From Kluyvera ascorbata_C (lineage in GTDB: Bacteria > Pseudomonadota > Gammaproteobacteria > Enterobacterales > Enterobacteriaceae), in assembly GCF_044197065.1 (NCBI RefSeq), contig NZ_JBIQOI010000002.1:806001-870000 (forward strand): a DNA stretch of 64,000 nucleotides. The letters are read 5' to 3'. Of the stretch, positions 8,634 to 16,706 are shown in pieces. The notes under the pieces are model-generated. The model worked only from the letters and a program-made list of their open reading frames with translations, had not been told where the DNA came from and ran no database searches. The translations under genes and the position numbers were made by a program. Positions within the stretch are counted from its first letter, which is position 1; every line of letters begins with the position of its first letter.

Positions 8634-9113
8634 TTAGTGAAGAAAATGGTATTGAATATCTTCCGGCGGCTGCTCTTCGTCTTCCGGCTTATAAAGCAGC
8701 TGATGCGCGTTTGCCTCGAGGATCACCATCGATACCTGCTCTTCGCTCTGCGTCGCGAAAGCAGCGAACTGTTCGAAAGTCACCCCGGCGCCGACGGATA
8801 AAGACTGGCAAACTACCAGCTTTGGCAGATTATCATCCTGCATATCGAGAAACGCCTTCACCGTCAGCGAACTGGCGTTAATGGCGGAGAGATCGGCCCC
8901 CAGCGCCAGCAGCGCGGATGGCTTGACCTCAGCCAGCGCCGAGAAAAGCACGACGTTATCGATGAGATCAATTTTGGCATCGAAGACGCCTTCAAAATTT
9001 TGCATATGCGGCAGGTGCAGCGCCTGACAGGTGTCGCACTCAAAAAAGCTCATGCCCATTTCGTCGAGCCACTGACGTAACGTATCCAGACTCGGGACGA
9101 CGAGAGAATCCAT
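8634..9113 (-). CDS. ybjN: YbjN family protein
   Basis: Small acidic cytoplasmic protein of 159 residues, orthologue of E. coli YbjN, which has been linked to motility, biofilm and stress phenotypes but whose biochemical role is not settled. It has no signal peptide or membrane segment. It shares a transcription direction with rimK, 128 bp upstream, as in E. coli. Confidence 0.93.
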   Translation of the reverse strand: MDSLVVPSLDTLRQWLDEMGMSFFECDTCQALHLPHMQNFEGVFDAKIDLIDNVVLFSALAEVKPSALLALGADLSAINASSLTVKAFLDMQDDNLPKLVVCQSLSVGAGVTFEQFAAFATQSEEQVSMVILEANAHQLLYKPEDEEQPPEDIQYHFLH

Positions 9114-9241
9114 ATTGCCTATGACCTCATGCGGTAAAGTAAAACATTCCAGACAAACAAATGACCGGGCAGCAGCCCGGTATCAGTACGAGAGTAGCGC
9201 ATAGCTTACGCAAAAAAGGTGTCACATACCATGAAAGCGCG

Positions 9242-10144
9242 CTATCCACCGATTTTCAGACAAAATCCCGGATGCGCCTGACGCTCGATCCACTCGATCA
9301 TTTTACCGGCGATATCGATACCGGTGGTGGTCTCCACCCCTTCCAGCCCCGGCGATGCATTGACCTCCATCACCAGCGGGCCGCGGTTGGCGCGCAGAAT
9401 ATCCACCCCCGCGACATCCAGGCCGAGCGTTTGCGCCGCCTTAATGGCTATCGCTCGTTCAGCCGGGGTGATGGTAGCGACTGTCGCCACGCCGCCACGG
9501 TGCAGGTTAGAGCGAAAATCGCCTGATTTCGCCCGACGCTCAATTGACGCAACCACTTCATTACCGACCACCAGGCAGCGAATATCGCACCCTTTAGCCT
9601 CTTCGATATATTCCTGCACCAGGATATGCGCGTTCAGTCCACGAAACGCATCAATTACGCTTTCCGCCGCCTGCCGCGTTTCGGCCAGCACCACGCCAAT
9701 TCCTTGGGTGCCTTCTACCAGTTTGACCACCAGCGGCGCGCCGCCGACCATGTCGATAAGGTCGCTGGTATCATCCGGTGAATGGGCAATGCCGGTCACC
9801 GGCAGGTCGATACCCTGACGGGCCAGTAGCTGCAGCGAACGCAGCTTGTCGCGAGCACGGGTAATCGCCACCGATTCGTTGAGCGGATAGCTACCCAGCA
9901 TCTCGAACTGGCGCAGGGTCGCCATCCCATAGTAGGTAATCGCCGAGCCAATCCGCGGGATCACCGCGTCGTAGTGCGGCAATTGTCGACCTTTGTAGTG
10001 AATCGACGATGCGGCCGGGTCGACGTTCATATAGCAAGACAGCGGGTCCAGCACTTCAACAATATGGCCGCGACGCTGGGCGGCTTCGCGCAGACGCTTA
10101 CACGAAAAGAGCGTTCCATCCCGGGACAATATGGCGATCTTCAC
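9242..10144 (-). CDS. rimK: Ribosomal protein S6 glutamate ligase RimK (GUG start)
   Basis: ATP-grasp ligase that adds glutamate residues to the C terminus of ribosomal protein S6. It has 300 residues, the E. coli length. The ATP-grasp core shows GGAPLVVKLVEGTQGIGVVL, the RGLNAHILVQEYI strand and, near the C terminus, metal-binding MEVNASPGLEG. The start is GTG (GTGAAGATCGCC) behind a GGAGAG ribosome site. It follows nfsA with a gap holding a REP element. Confidence 0.96.
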   Translation of the reverse strand: MKIAILSRDGTLFSCKRLREAAQRRGHIVEVLDPLSCYMNVDPAASSIHYKGRQLPHYDAVIPRIGSAITYYGMATLRQFEMLGSYPLNESVAITRARDKLRSLQLLARQGIDLPVTGIAHSPDDTSDLIDMVGGAPLVVKLVEGTQGIGVVLAETRQAAESVIDAFRGLNAHILVQEYIEEAKGCDIRCLVVGNEVVASIERRAKSGDFRSNLHRGGVATVATITPAERAIAIKAAQTLGLDVAGVDILRANRGPLVMEVNASPGLEGVETTTGIDIAGKMIEWIERQAHPGFCLKIGG

Positions 10145-10252
10145 CCTTTAACTCTCCAAAAAAGCCGCTAAATTAACCGGCGTATCATACCGTTTTCGCC
10201 TCCACGGAGGATTGAGCCCTGACACAGATTCAGGCATTTGCAGCGCCATGCC

Positions 10253-10282
10253 GTAGGCCCGATAAGCGAAGCGTCATCGGGC
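10253..10282. repeat. REP element between nfsA and rimK
   Basis: GTAGGCCCGATAAGCGAAGC...GTCATCGGGC hairpin of the classic REP pattern, 5 bp beyond the nfsA stop. It would fold in the nfsA mRNA tail. Confidence 0.8.
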
Positions 10283-10287
10283 ATAAA

Positions 10288-11010
10288 TCAGCGCGTAGCA
10301 AACCCCTGCTGGTGCAGGTAATCAAGAATAAACGGGCGACTCTCTTTGATAAGCGTACGGCGAATATGGTCGCTCCAGGTATCCCGCCGCGCGTTGGTAC
10401 TGCGCGATAAATAGTACTGCGCAAGTTCTTCGTCGTACTGCGCCAGCACCGCAGCGTCCATCGGCTGATAGTGATTTTCATGCACCACCAGCGCGGCCGG
10501 CAGGCGCGGCTTGAGATCCGGATGGCTGGCAGGCCAGCCAAGGCACAGACCAAACAGCGGCAGTACATGCTTTGGCAGCTTAAGCAGTTCCGTCACCTGC
10601 GCAATATTATTACGCAGGCCGCCAATATAGACGCCGCCTAATCCCAGCGATTCCGCGGCGGTCAGCGCGTTTTGCGCCATCAGCGCGGTATCCACCACGC
10701 CAAGCAGCAACTGCTCCGCCAGGCCCAGCTGTGCCTCAGGGCAAATCTGTAGATGGCGGTTAAAATCAGCGCAAAATACCCAGAACTCAGCGGCTTGAGC
10801 TACGTGCTCCTGCCCGCCTGTCAGCGCCACCAGCTGTTTGCGCATGTCGCTATCAGTGATGCGGATAATCGAACTGCACTGTAAAAAGCTGGAGCTAGAG
10901 GTTGCCTGGGCGCTAGCGATAATCGCGCTGCGCTGTTCGTCATTTATCGGCTCGCCGGTAAACTGGCGAATGGAGCGATGGTTAAGCAGAACCTCAATGG
11001 TCGGAGTCAT
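10288..11010 (-). CDS. nfsA: Oxygen-insensitive NADPH nitroreductase NfsA
   Basis: FMN-dependent NADPH:nitro/quinone oxidoreductase (major type I nitroreductase), cytoplasmic, 240 residues as in E. coli. The N terminus TIEVLLNHRSIRQFTGEPI contains the FMN-phosphate-binding HRSIR, and LGLGGVYIGGLRNN is the later flavin-contacting segment. The start follows AAGGAAAAAAAAG and lies inside the 3' end of ybjC, a 17-bp overlap, so the two are cotranscribed. SoxRS control is known in E. coli; I did not identify a soxbox. Confidence 0.96.
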   Translation of the reverse strand: MTPTIEVLLNHRSIRQFTGEPINDEQRSAIIASAQATSSSSFLQCSSIIRITDSDMRKQLVALTGGQEHVAQAAEFWVFCADFNRHLQICPEAQLGLAEQLLLGVVDTALMAQNALTAAESLGLGGVYIGGLRNNIAQVTELLKLPKHVLPLFGLCLGWPASHPDLKPRLPAALVVHENHYQPMDAAVLAQYDEELAQYYLSRSTNARRDTWSDHIRRTLIKESRPFILDYLHQQGFATR

Positions 11011-11272
11011 CTTTTTTTTCCTTATCTCGCGGCAGGCCAGGATTCATCAGCTGTGGCGCAACGGCACGGGCTATACCCCAAAAGAGCACGCCAGCCGCAG
11101 GCAGCATCAGCGCAATTCCAATAAAGATCATCACCACCGCCGCCAGTTGGCTGGCAAACGGCGCGGGCAGCGTGATGTACTGATTGAGCGATAGCCACGC
11201 CGCCGCCAGTACAACCATGCCAATGGCCTCCAGAATTAAAACGCTTTTGGGTAGTGCTCCAAGCGAACGCAT
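10994..11272 (-). CDS. ybjC: Small membrane protein YbjC (DUF1418)
   Basis: 92-residue protein with two hydrophobic segments (about residues 10-30 and 40-65) and a charged C-terminal tail; orthologue of E. coli YbjC, function unknown. A strong AGGAGAAGAAGC ribosome site precedes the ATG. It is the first gene of the ybjC-nfsA unit and is divergent from grxA. Confidence 0.9.
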   Translation of the reverse strand: MRSLGALPKSVLILEAIGMVVLAAAWLSLNQYITLPAPFASQLAAVVMIFIGIALMLPAAGVLFWGIARAVAPQLMNPGLPRDKEKKDDSDH

Positions 11273-11482
11273 GCTTCTTCTCCTGTGAATCCTTAGCGCA
11301 TTTTGATTACTTATTTACGACGAGTATAACGGCAAGCCGCTGAAAAATATTTATCCAAACATAGCCAGAATGAATCAGAACAACAGGTAGAACCTTCTTT
11401 CCCCTCCGCGCTTCACGCGGCATGATAAGCCCCATTCGCCGACAGGCACGTTGATTATTCCGCTCGTTTGAGGAGAGACACT

Positions 11483-11746
11483 ATGTTTACCGTAATTTTT
11501 GGTCGTCCAGGCTGCCCTTACTGCGTTCGTGCAAAAGAGCTGGCGGAAAAGCTGACCCAGGAGCGTGATGATTTCAACTACCGTTACGTCGATATCCACG
11601 CGGAAGGCATCACCAAAGCCGACCTGGAAAAAACCGTCGGCAAGCCGGTTGAAACCGTTCCACAGATTTTCGTCGATCAGAAACACATTGGCGGGTGCAC
11701 AGACTTTGAAGCCTGGGCAAAAGAGAATCTTGGACTGTTTGCCTGA
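11483..11746 (+). CDS. grxA: Glutaredoxin 1 GrxA
   Basis: Glutathione-dependent dithiol oxidoreductase, electron donor for ribonucleotide reductase and other reductases. The start at 11483 follows TTGAGGAGAG and gives 87 residues (E. coli 85). The redox site is GCPYC at residues 10-14, and the glutathione-binding segments ETVPQIFVDQ and GGCTDFEAW are present. E. coli has Tyr where this has Cys in GGCTDF, so there is an extra thiol near the glutathione site. OxyR control is known for E. coli grxA; I did not place the site here. Confidence 0.96.
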   Translation: MFTVIFGRPGCPYCVRAKELAEKLTQERDDFNYRYVDIHAEGITKADLEKTVGKPVETVPQIFVDQKHIGGCTDFEAWAKENLGLFA

Positions 11747-11757
11747 TAACATCATCA

Positions 11758-11786
11758 ACGCCCGCACTTATAGCGGGCGTTTGTTT
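11758..11786 (+). terminator. Rho-independent terminator between grxA and ybjM
   Basis: Perfect ACGCCCGC / GCGGGCGT stem with a 7-nt loop followed by TTGTTT. It overlaps the 3' end of the convergent ybjM, so it probably serves both directions. Confidence 0.88.
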
Positions 11787-12154
11787 ATCCGACGTTTATC
11801 GTGCAGCAGTGAACTGATAAACAGATAGCACAGCGCGCCGAGCGCACACCAGAACACCGCGCTAAACAGCCATGCCAGCTCCTGCCAGAACGAACGATCG
11901 CTACTGAAAAAAAGCCGCATCAGGACAAGACAGAGCGGCGCGGCGAGAATAGCGCCAACCAGCGGACGCAACACACGACGACGCGACGAAAGAAAGCTTG
12001 AGACTACGCCCGGAATAATAAAAAACAGCAGCCCCAGCTCAGGGCTTCCGTTAGCGCGAAACGCACCTTTCACGTTCAGAATCAGTGAAAAAAAGACCAC
12101 TATAAAGAGTAAGAAGCAGCAAATAACCCCTGCCCAACCGCGTTCAGATTTCAC
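11768..12154 (-). CDS. ybjM: Inner-membrane protein YbjM
   Basis: Membrane protein of unknown function with about four hydrophobic segments, orthologue of E. coli YbjM. An ATG at 12160 touches the GGAG ribosome site with no spacing. The GTG two codons later (12154) has proper spacing and gives VKSERGWAG, aligning residue for residue with E. coli MKHKQRWAG, so I prefer it (128 residues). It converges on grxA and shares its terminator region. Confidence 0.85.
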   Translation of the reverse strand: MKSERGWAGVICCFLLFIVVFFSLILNVKGAFRANGSPELGLLFFIIPGVVSSFLSSRRRVLRPLVGAILAAPLCLVLMRLFFSSDRSFWQELAWLFSAVFWCALGALCYLFISSLLHDKRRINKRPL

Positions 12155-12538
12155 ACGCATCTCCTGAAAATATCTCTATCAAACCCCAGACTTCGCCCTT
12201 ACGGACACCCAGTCAGATAAAGTTGTTGGCCTTCCCTGCCAAAACTTCGCTACATTTTATCTATCAGTACTTTTGGAGCGTTCTCCCGGGCAAAAATATC
12301 GTGCGCCCGATGATTCACTCTCTGACCGTCGCGATGCAGACTGATTGATCATATGTAATGTGTATTAAAAGCGATTGTTGCTAGCCGTAGCTATCAGGAA
12401 CGATTAAACTACTGACCGCTATTTTCTGGTTATTCTTCGGGTTCCGGATAGCAAAACGCATACCCTAGCCCGTGGTAAACAGTAGACCAAATAACCATTC
12501 CTTTCAACACGTTACTGGTAAACGATAAGTTAGACTCC
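12155..12538. other. Gene-free 384-bp region between ybjM and ybjL
   Basis: Divergent promoter space between ybjM and ybjL. I see no supportable gene. A GGGC / GCCC hairpin near 12289-12309 is the only clear structure, and no promoter can be assigned with confidence. Confidence 0.5.
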
Positions 12539-14227
12539 GTGAATATAAACGTCGCAGATTTGTTAAACGGGAATTACATCCTGTTATTATTCGTGGTATT
12601 AGCGCTGGGGCTTTGTCTTGGCAAATTACGCCTTGGCCCCATCCAACTCGGTAATTCCATTGGCGTTTTAGTGGTTTCTCTCCTATTAGGACAGCAACAC
12701 TTCAGTATTAACACCGATGCGCTGAATCTCGGATTTATGCTATTTATTTTCTGCGTAGGTGTAGAAGCCGGGCCGAACTTTTTTTCTATTTTCTTCCGCG
12801 ACGGTAAGAATTATCTAATGCTCGGCCTGGTGATGGTCGGTAGCGCACTGCTAATTGCCCTAGGCCTCGGTAAGCTATTTGGCTGGGACATCGGCCTGAC
12901 GGCTGGTTTACTCGCCGGCTCAATGACCTCCACCCCGGTGCTGGTCGGCGCGGGCGATACGCTTCGCCACTCCGGTATGGAAGCCAGCCTGCTGGCGCAA
13001 GCGCAGGATCACTTAAGCCTCGGCTATGCGCTTACCTATCTGATTGGTCTCGTCAGCCTGATTGTCGCCGCCCGCTACCTGCCAAAATTTCAGCATCAGG
13101 ATCTGCAGACCAGCGCCCAGCAAATCGCTCGCGAGCGTGGTCTGGATACCGATACCAATCGTAAAGTGTATCTACCGGTTATCCGTGCCTATCGCGTAGG
13201 CCCTGAATTAGTGGCATGGGCAGACGGTAAAAACCTGCGCGAGCTTGGCATCTACCGCCAGACCGGCTGCTATATCGAGCGTATCCGCCGCAACGGTATT
13301 CTCGCCAACCCTGACGGCGACGCTGTGCTGCAGATGGGCGATGAAATTTCGCTGGTCGGCTACCCGGACGCGCACGCACGCCTCGACCCAAGCTTCCGTA
13401 ACGGCAAAGAGGTGTTCGACCGCGACCTGCTGGACATGCGCATCGTCACCGAAGAGATCGTGGTCAAAAACCACAATGCCGTCGGACGCCGTCTGGCGCA
13501 GCTGAAGCTGACCGACCACGGCTGCTTCCTTAACCGCGTTATCCGCAGCCAGATTGAAATGCCAATCGATGACAACATCGTACTGAACAAAGGCGATGTG
13601 CTACAGGTGAGCGGCGACGCTCGTCGCGTGAAAACCGTTGCCGATCGTATCGGCTTCGTTTCCATTCACAGCCAGGTTACTGACCTGCTGGCCTTCTGCG
13701 CCTTCTTTATCGTCGGCCTGATGATCGGCATGATCACCTTCCAGTTCAGCAACTTTAACTTCGGCATCGGTAACGCCGCCGGTCTGCTGTTTGCCGGTAT
13801 CATGCTCGGCTTCCTGCGTGCCAACCACCCAACCTTCGGCTATATCCCACAGGGTGCGCTGAATATGGTGAAAGAGTTCGGCCTGATGGTCTTTATGGCA
13901 GGCGTGGGATTAAGCGCGGGCGGCGGCATCGGTAAGAGTCTCGGCGTGGTCGGCGGTCAAATGCTGGTCGCCGGTCTGTTGGTCAGCCTGATCCCGGTAG
14001 TGATTTGCTTCCTGTTCGGCGCCTACGTGCTGCGCATGAACCGCGCGCTGCTGTTCGGCGCCATCATGGGCGCACGCACCTGTGCCCCGGCAATGGAAAT
14101 CATCAGCGACACCGCGCGCAGCAACATTCCAGCGCTGGGCTATGCGGGCACCTACGCCATCGCCAACGTGCTGCTTACCCTCGCCGGTACGCTGATTATC
14201 ATCATCTGGCCTGGGCTAGGCGGCTAG
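12539..14227 (+). CDS. ybjL: Putative AspT-family transporter YbjL
   Basis: Inner-membrane protein of 562 residues, one more than E. coli YbjL. It has two membrane halves (about residues 1-180 and 380-562) flanking two cytoplasmic TrkA_C/RCK-type domains (about 205-370). The family includes AspT aspartate:alanine exchangers; the YbjL substrate is not established. The apparent start is GTG with only a weak ribosome site, but homology to E. coli begins here (MNINVADLLNGNY). A perfect hairpin straddles the stop codon. Confidence 0.93.
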   Translation: MNINVADLLNGNYILLLFVVLALGLCLGKLRLGPIQLGNSIGVLVVSLLLGQQHFSINTDALNLGFMLFIFCVGVEAGPNFFSIFFRDGKNYLMLGLVMVGSALLIALGLGKLFGWDIGLTAGLLAGSMTSTPVLVGAGDTLRHSGMEASLLAQAQDHLSLGYALTYLIGLVSLIVAARYLPKFQHQDLQTSAQQIARERGLDTDTNRKVYLPVIRAYRVGPELVAWADGKNLRELGIYRQTGCYIERIRRNGILANPDGDAVLQMGDEISLVGYPDAHARLDPSFRNGKEVFDRDLLDMRIVTEEIVVKNHNAVGRRLAQLKLTDHGCFLNRVIRSQIEMPIDDNIVLNKGDVLQVSGDARRVKTVADRIGFVSIHSQVTDLLAFCAFFIVGLMIGMITFQFSNFNFGIGNAAGLLFAGIMLGFLRANHPTFGYIPQGALNMVKEFGLMVFMAGVGLSAGGGIGKSLGVVGGQMLVAGLLVSLIPVVICFLFGAYVLRMNRALLFGAIMGARTCAPAMEIISDTARSNIPALGYAGTYAIANVLLTLAGTLIIIIWPGLGG

Positions 14228-14236
14228 CCCAGGCCA
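14207..14236 (+). repeat. Perfect inverted repeat over the ybjL stop codon
   Basis: TGGCCTGGGCTAG (14207-14219) and its exact complement CTAGCCCAGGCCA (14224-14236) flank a GCGG loop. The TAG stop at 14225-14227 lies in the right arm. No T run follows, so this is an mRNA 3' hairpin rather than a classic terminator. Confidence 0.85.
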
Positions 14237-14276
14237 AGGGGAAACAAAGAAAAGAAAAATATTTTTGCGCAACGCA

Positions 14277-14304
14277 GAACTTTTTATCAGGGTGCGAGTC
14301 TTAA
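14277..14304 (+). promoter_or_regulatory. Sigma-E promoter of rybB
   Basis: GAACTT (-35, 14277-14282) and TCTTAA (-10, 14299-14304) are 16 bp apart and end 5 bp before the expected RNA start. This matches the GAACTT-type sigma-E consensus known for E. coli rybB. Confidence 0.85.
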
Positions 14305-14309
14305 TTAGT

Positions 14310-14389
14310 GCCACTGCTTTTCTTTGATGTCCCCATTTTGTGGAGCCCATCAACCCCGCCATCTTTGGTTCAAGGTTGATGGGTTTTTT
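14310..14389 (+). ncRNA. rybB: RybB small regulatory RNA
   Basis: Hfq-binding sRNA made under sigma-E control that represses outer-membrane protein mRNAs. The sequence starts with the conserved seed GCCACTGCTTTTCTTTGATG and includes a first hairpin around CCCCATTTTGTGG. The terminator stem CCCATCAACC / GGTTGATGGG is followed by TTTTTT. It is about 80 nt against 79 in E. coli; the difference lies in the terminator loop (ATCTTTGG in place of ATTTCGG). The position beside ybjL and rcdA is the same as in E. coli. Confidence 0.97.
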
Positions 14390-14446
14390 GTTGCCTGAAT
14401 TTCATATCCTCATTAGAAATGAACCCACTACTCTTATCTCCAGTCT

Positions 14447-14830
14447 TCATGCATCCGCAAACAACACCCGCCACCACTGCGGTTTCATATCTTCAAACGA
14501 GTGGGAGATCGGAGCAAATTGCGCCTCCTGGTTCTGATCAAATACGCCGCTCAGCAGCGCGATAACCGGGCCATCGTCAATCGCGCCCAGCGAGCTGCCG
14601 CAGCGCGGGCAGAAGGCGCGGCTGGATGCCTCGGAAGAGCGCCAGGTCGCAGGCCTTCCGCCCTCTCCCGTCCATTGCACATCGTCCGCAGCAAACTCCA
14701 GCCAAATAACCGACTGGGCGCCGGTATGCTTCTGGCATAAATCGCATGAACAGCTGTGGGAAGCGCCGGGATTAGCGGCGGTAAAGGTGATGTGGCCGCA
14801 CAGGCAGCCGCCGAAAAGCAGGGTTGTCAT
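14447..14830 (-). CDS. GFA-family (glutathione-dependent formaldehyde-activating-like) zinc protein
   Basis: 127-residue cytoplasmic protein with the GFA/CENP-V fold pattern. Zinc ligands appear as GCLCG near the N terminus, HSCSCDLCQK about 20 residues later, and FCPRCGS around residue 75. Members are annotated by analogy to glutathione-hydroxymethyltransferase Gfa, but most have no proven reaction. The ATG at 14830 has a GGAG site 8 bp upstream. It lies 43 bp downstream of rcdA on the same strand and may be cotranscribed. I do not recall it at this place in E. coli K-12. Confidence 0.8.
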   Translation of the reverse strand: MTTLLFGGCLCGHITFTAANPGASHSCSCDLCQKHTGAQSVIWLEFAADDVQWTGEGGRPATWRSSEASSRAFCPRCGSSLGAIDDGPVIALLSGVFDQNQEAQFAPISHSFEDMKPQWWRVLFADA

Positions 14831-14873
14831 CACGAGATCTCCGTTTGGTATTCTCGCTAAGCGTACACGCTTT

Positions 14874-15422
14874 TCAGGCGCTCTCCCCGGCGATCCGCCC
14901 TACCATTTTTCGGATGGCCTGGCGGTCTAGCGGCTGGCGGTCAGTGACAAAATGCAGCGTCATCCCTTCAATAAAAGCATCCAGCGCACGGGCGGTCACC
15001 GGGTCGAACCACTGCTCCAGCGTCTGCTGGCTGCGCTGCATCCAGCGTTGCATCACCGCTTTCATGGCCGGAGAGCTGCTCGCCAGCGCATAGAGCTGGT
15101 ACATCAGCGTCATGTTTTTCGGGGTGGTCACCTGGCTGCTGAAGATAAGCTCCGCCACCGAGTCGCAGGCGTCGCTTGTCGTTACAACCCCCTCAAAAAA
15201 GGCGGTGTACTCCAGCGACATTCGTTCGGTAAAGGTACTGAACGCTTCGCCCAACAGGGCTTCGATTCCCTCGAAATAGTAGGTCATCGAGCCGAGCGGT
15301 ACGTCGGCACAGCTGGCTATTTTGCGGTGGGTTACCGCGCTGATCCCGTGCGTCGCGATGGTCTCGAGGGTCGCATCAAGGATGCGCTCCCGGCGCTGCG
15401 GGTCATTCGGTCGGCGAGCCAT
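14874..15422 (-). CDS. rcdA: TetR-family regulator RcdA (YbjK)
   Basis: DNA-binding regulator, 182 residues. The N-terminal TetR helix-turn-helix spans about residues 12-55 (RRERILDATLETIA through LGSMTYYF). The C-terminal ligand/dimer domain keeps the E. coli-like WMQRSQQTLEQWFDP and ALDAFIEGMTLHFVTDR. RcdA activates csgD and other stress genes in E. coli. The start at 15422 follows AGGAGAATT. It is divergent from ybjJ, with a candidate palindromic site between them. Confidence 0.93.
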   Translation of the reverse strand: MARRPNDPQRRERILDATLETIATHGISAVTHRKIASCADVPLGSMTYYFEGIEALLGEAFSTFTERMSLEYTAFFEGVVTTSDACDSVAELIFSSQVTTPKNMTLMYQLYALASSSPAMKAVMQRWMQRSQQTLEQWFDPVTARALDAFIEGMTLHFVTDRQPLDRQAIRKMVGRIAGESA

Positions 15423-15442
15423 AATTCTCCTCTTTCTGGTTA

Positions 15443-15456
15443 TGTACAAATGTACA
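15443..15456. promoter_or_regulatory. Palindromic operator candidate between rcdA and ybjJ
   Basis: TGTACAAATGTACA consists of two TGTACA half-sites separated by AA. It lies 20 bp upstream of rcdA and 47 bp upstream of ybjJ, the usual place for autoregulation by a divergently transcribed TetR protein. An ACAAC / GTTGT repeat (15456-15474) adjoins it. Binding by RcdA is inferred. Confidence 0.5.
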
Positions 15457-15503
15457 CAACCTTGTTAGTGTTGTCTGCACACTTTCCGACCCGACGCGAA
15501 TGG

Positions 15504-16706
15504 ATGACAACGTTAACCTCCCGTAAAGCCCTGCAGCTACGCATGTGGGCGCTCTTTATGTTCTTCTTTTTACCCGGTTTACTGATGGCCTCGTGGGCCA
15601 CGCGCACACCGGCAATCCGCGATATTTTATCGGTCTCAACGGCTGAAATGGGCATCGTCCTGTTTGGCCTGTCGATAGGCTCGATGAGCGGCATTCTTTG
15701 TTCCGCGTTTCTGGTGAAACGATTCGGGACCCGTAAGGTCATCCGCACCACCATGTCATGCGCGGTCTTTGGCATGTTGATTTTAAGCCTGGCGCTGCAC
15801 TTCAGCTCTGCGTGGATCTTTGCCGTCGGTCTGGCGATTTTTGGTGCCAGCTTCGGTTCCGCTGAAGTGGCTATCAACGTCGAAGGCGCGGCGGTTGAGC
15901 GCGAGATGAAAAAAACCGTGCTGCCGATGATGCATGGTTTTTACAGCTTCGGGACGTTAGTGGGCGCGGGCGTCGGTATGGCGGTCACCGCGTTTGGTTT
16001 ACCGGCGATGTGGCACATTTTCGTGGCGGCGTTGATAGGCATTGCGCCTATCGCTATCGCCATTAAAGCCATTCCTGAAGGCACCGGCAAAAACGCGGCG
16101 GAAGACGCGCACCATCAGGAAAAAGGGGTGCCGTTCTGGCGCGATATGCAGCTGATGCTGATTGGCGTCGTGGTGCTGGCAATGGCCTTTGCCGAAGGCT
16201 CCGCCAACGACTGGCTGCCGCTGCTGATGGTCGACGGCCACGGCTTTAGCCCAACCTCCGGCTCGCTCATCTACGCCGGCTTCACGCTGGGCATGACGGT
16301 CGGGCGATTTACCGGCGGCTGGTTTATCGACCGCTACAGCCGTGTTACCGTCGTTCGCGCCAGTGCATTAATGGGCGCGCTGGGCATTGCCCTGATTATC
16401 TTCGTCGACAGCGCCTGGGTTGCCGGCGTGTCGGTTATTCTGTGGGGACTTGGCGCATCGCTCGGCTTCCCGTTGACCATTTCCGCCGCCAGCGACACCG
16501 GCCCGGATGCCCCTACCCGCGTGAGCGTTGTTGCCACCACCGGGTATCTGGCCTTCCTGGTTGGCCCACCGCTGCTCGGTTTCCTCGGCGAACACTACGG
16601 CCTGCGCAGCGCAATGCTGGCCGTACTGGCGCTGGTTCTTATTGCCGCTCTGGTGGCGAAAGCGGTGGCAAAACCTGAGCCCCGTGTTGTAATGGAGAGT
16701 CATTGA
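15504..16706 (+). CDS. ybjJ: MFS transporter YbjJ
   Basis: Twelve-span major facilitator of unknown substrate; orthologue of E. coli YbjJ. It has 400 residues from the ATG at 15504, with homology starting near LRMWALFMFFFLPG. The open frame extends much further upstream, but that part is antisense to rcdA and not real. Its stop overlaps the ybjI start (TGATG), so the transporter and the HAD phosphatase are coupled. Confidence 0.93.
   Translation: MTTLTSRKALQLRMWALFMFFFLPGLLMASWATRTPAIRDILSVSTAEMGIVLFGLSIGSMSGILCSAFLVKRFGTRKVIRTTMSCAVFGMLILSLALHFSSAWIFAVGLAIFGASFGSAEVAINVEGAAVEREMKKTVLPMMHGFYSFGTLVGAGVGMAVTAFGLPAMWHIFVAALIGIAPIAIAIKAIPEGTGKNAAEDAHHQEKGVPFWRDMQLMLIGVVVLAMAFAEGSANDWLPLLMVDGHGFSPTSGSLIYAGFTLGMTVGRFTGGWFIDRYSRVTVVRASALMGALGIALIIFVDSAWVAGVSVILWGLGASLGFPLTISAASDTGPDAPTRVSVVATTGYLAFLVGPPLLGFLGEHYGLRSAMLAVLALVLIAALVAKAVAKPEPRVVMESH

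Noticed and set aside
12340..12400. Short ATG frame in the ybjL upstream region
   Set aside because: Only about eight codons, no ribosome site, and nothing to support translation.
14952..15503. Long in-frame N-terminal extension of ybjJ
   Set aside because: It is antisense to rcdA, has no ribosome site and no homology to YbjJ; the ATG at 15504 gives the right length.
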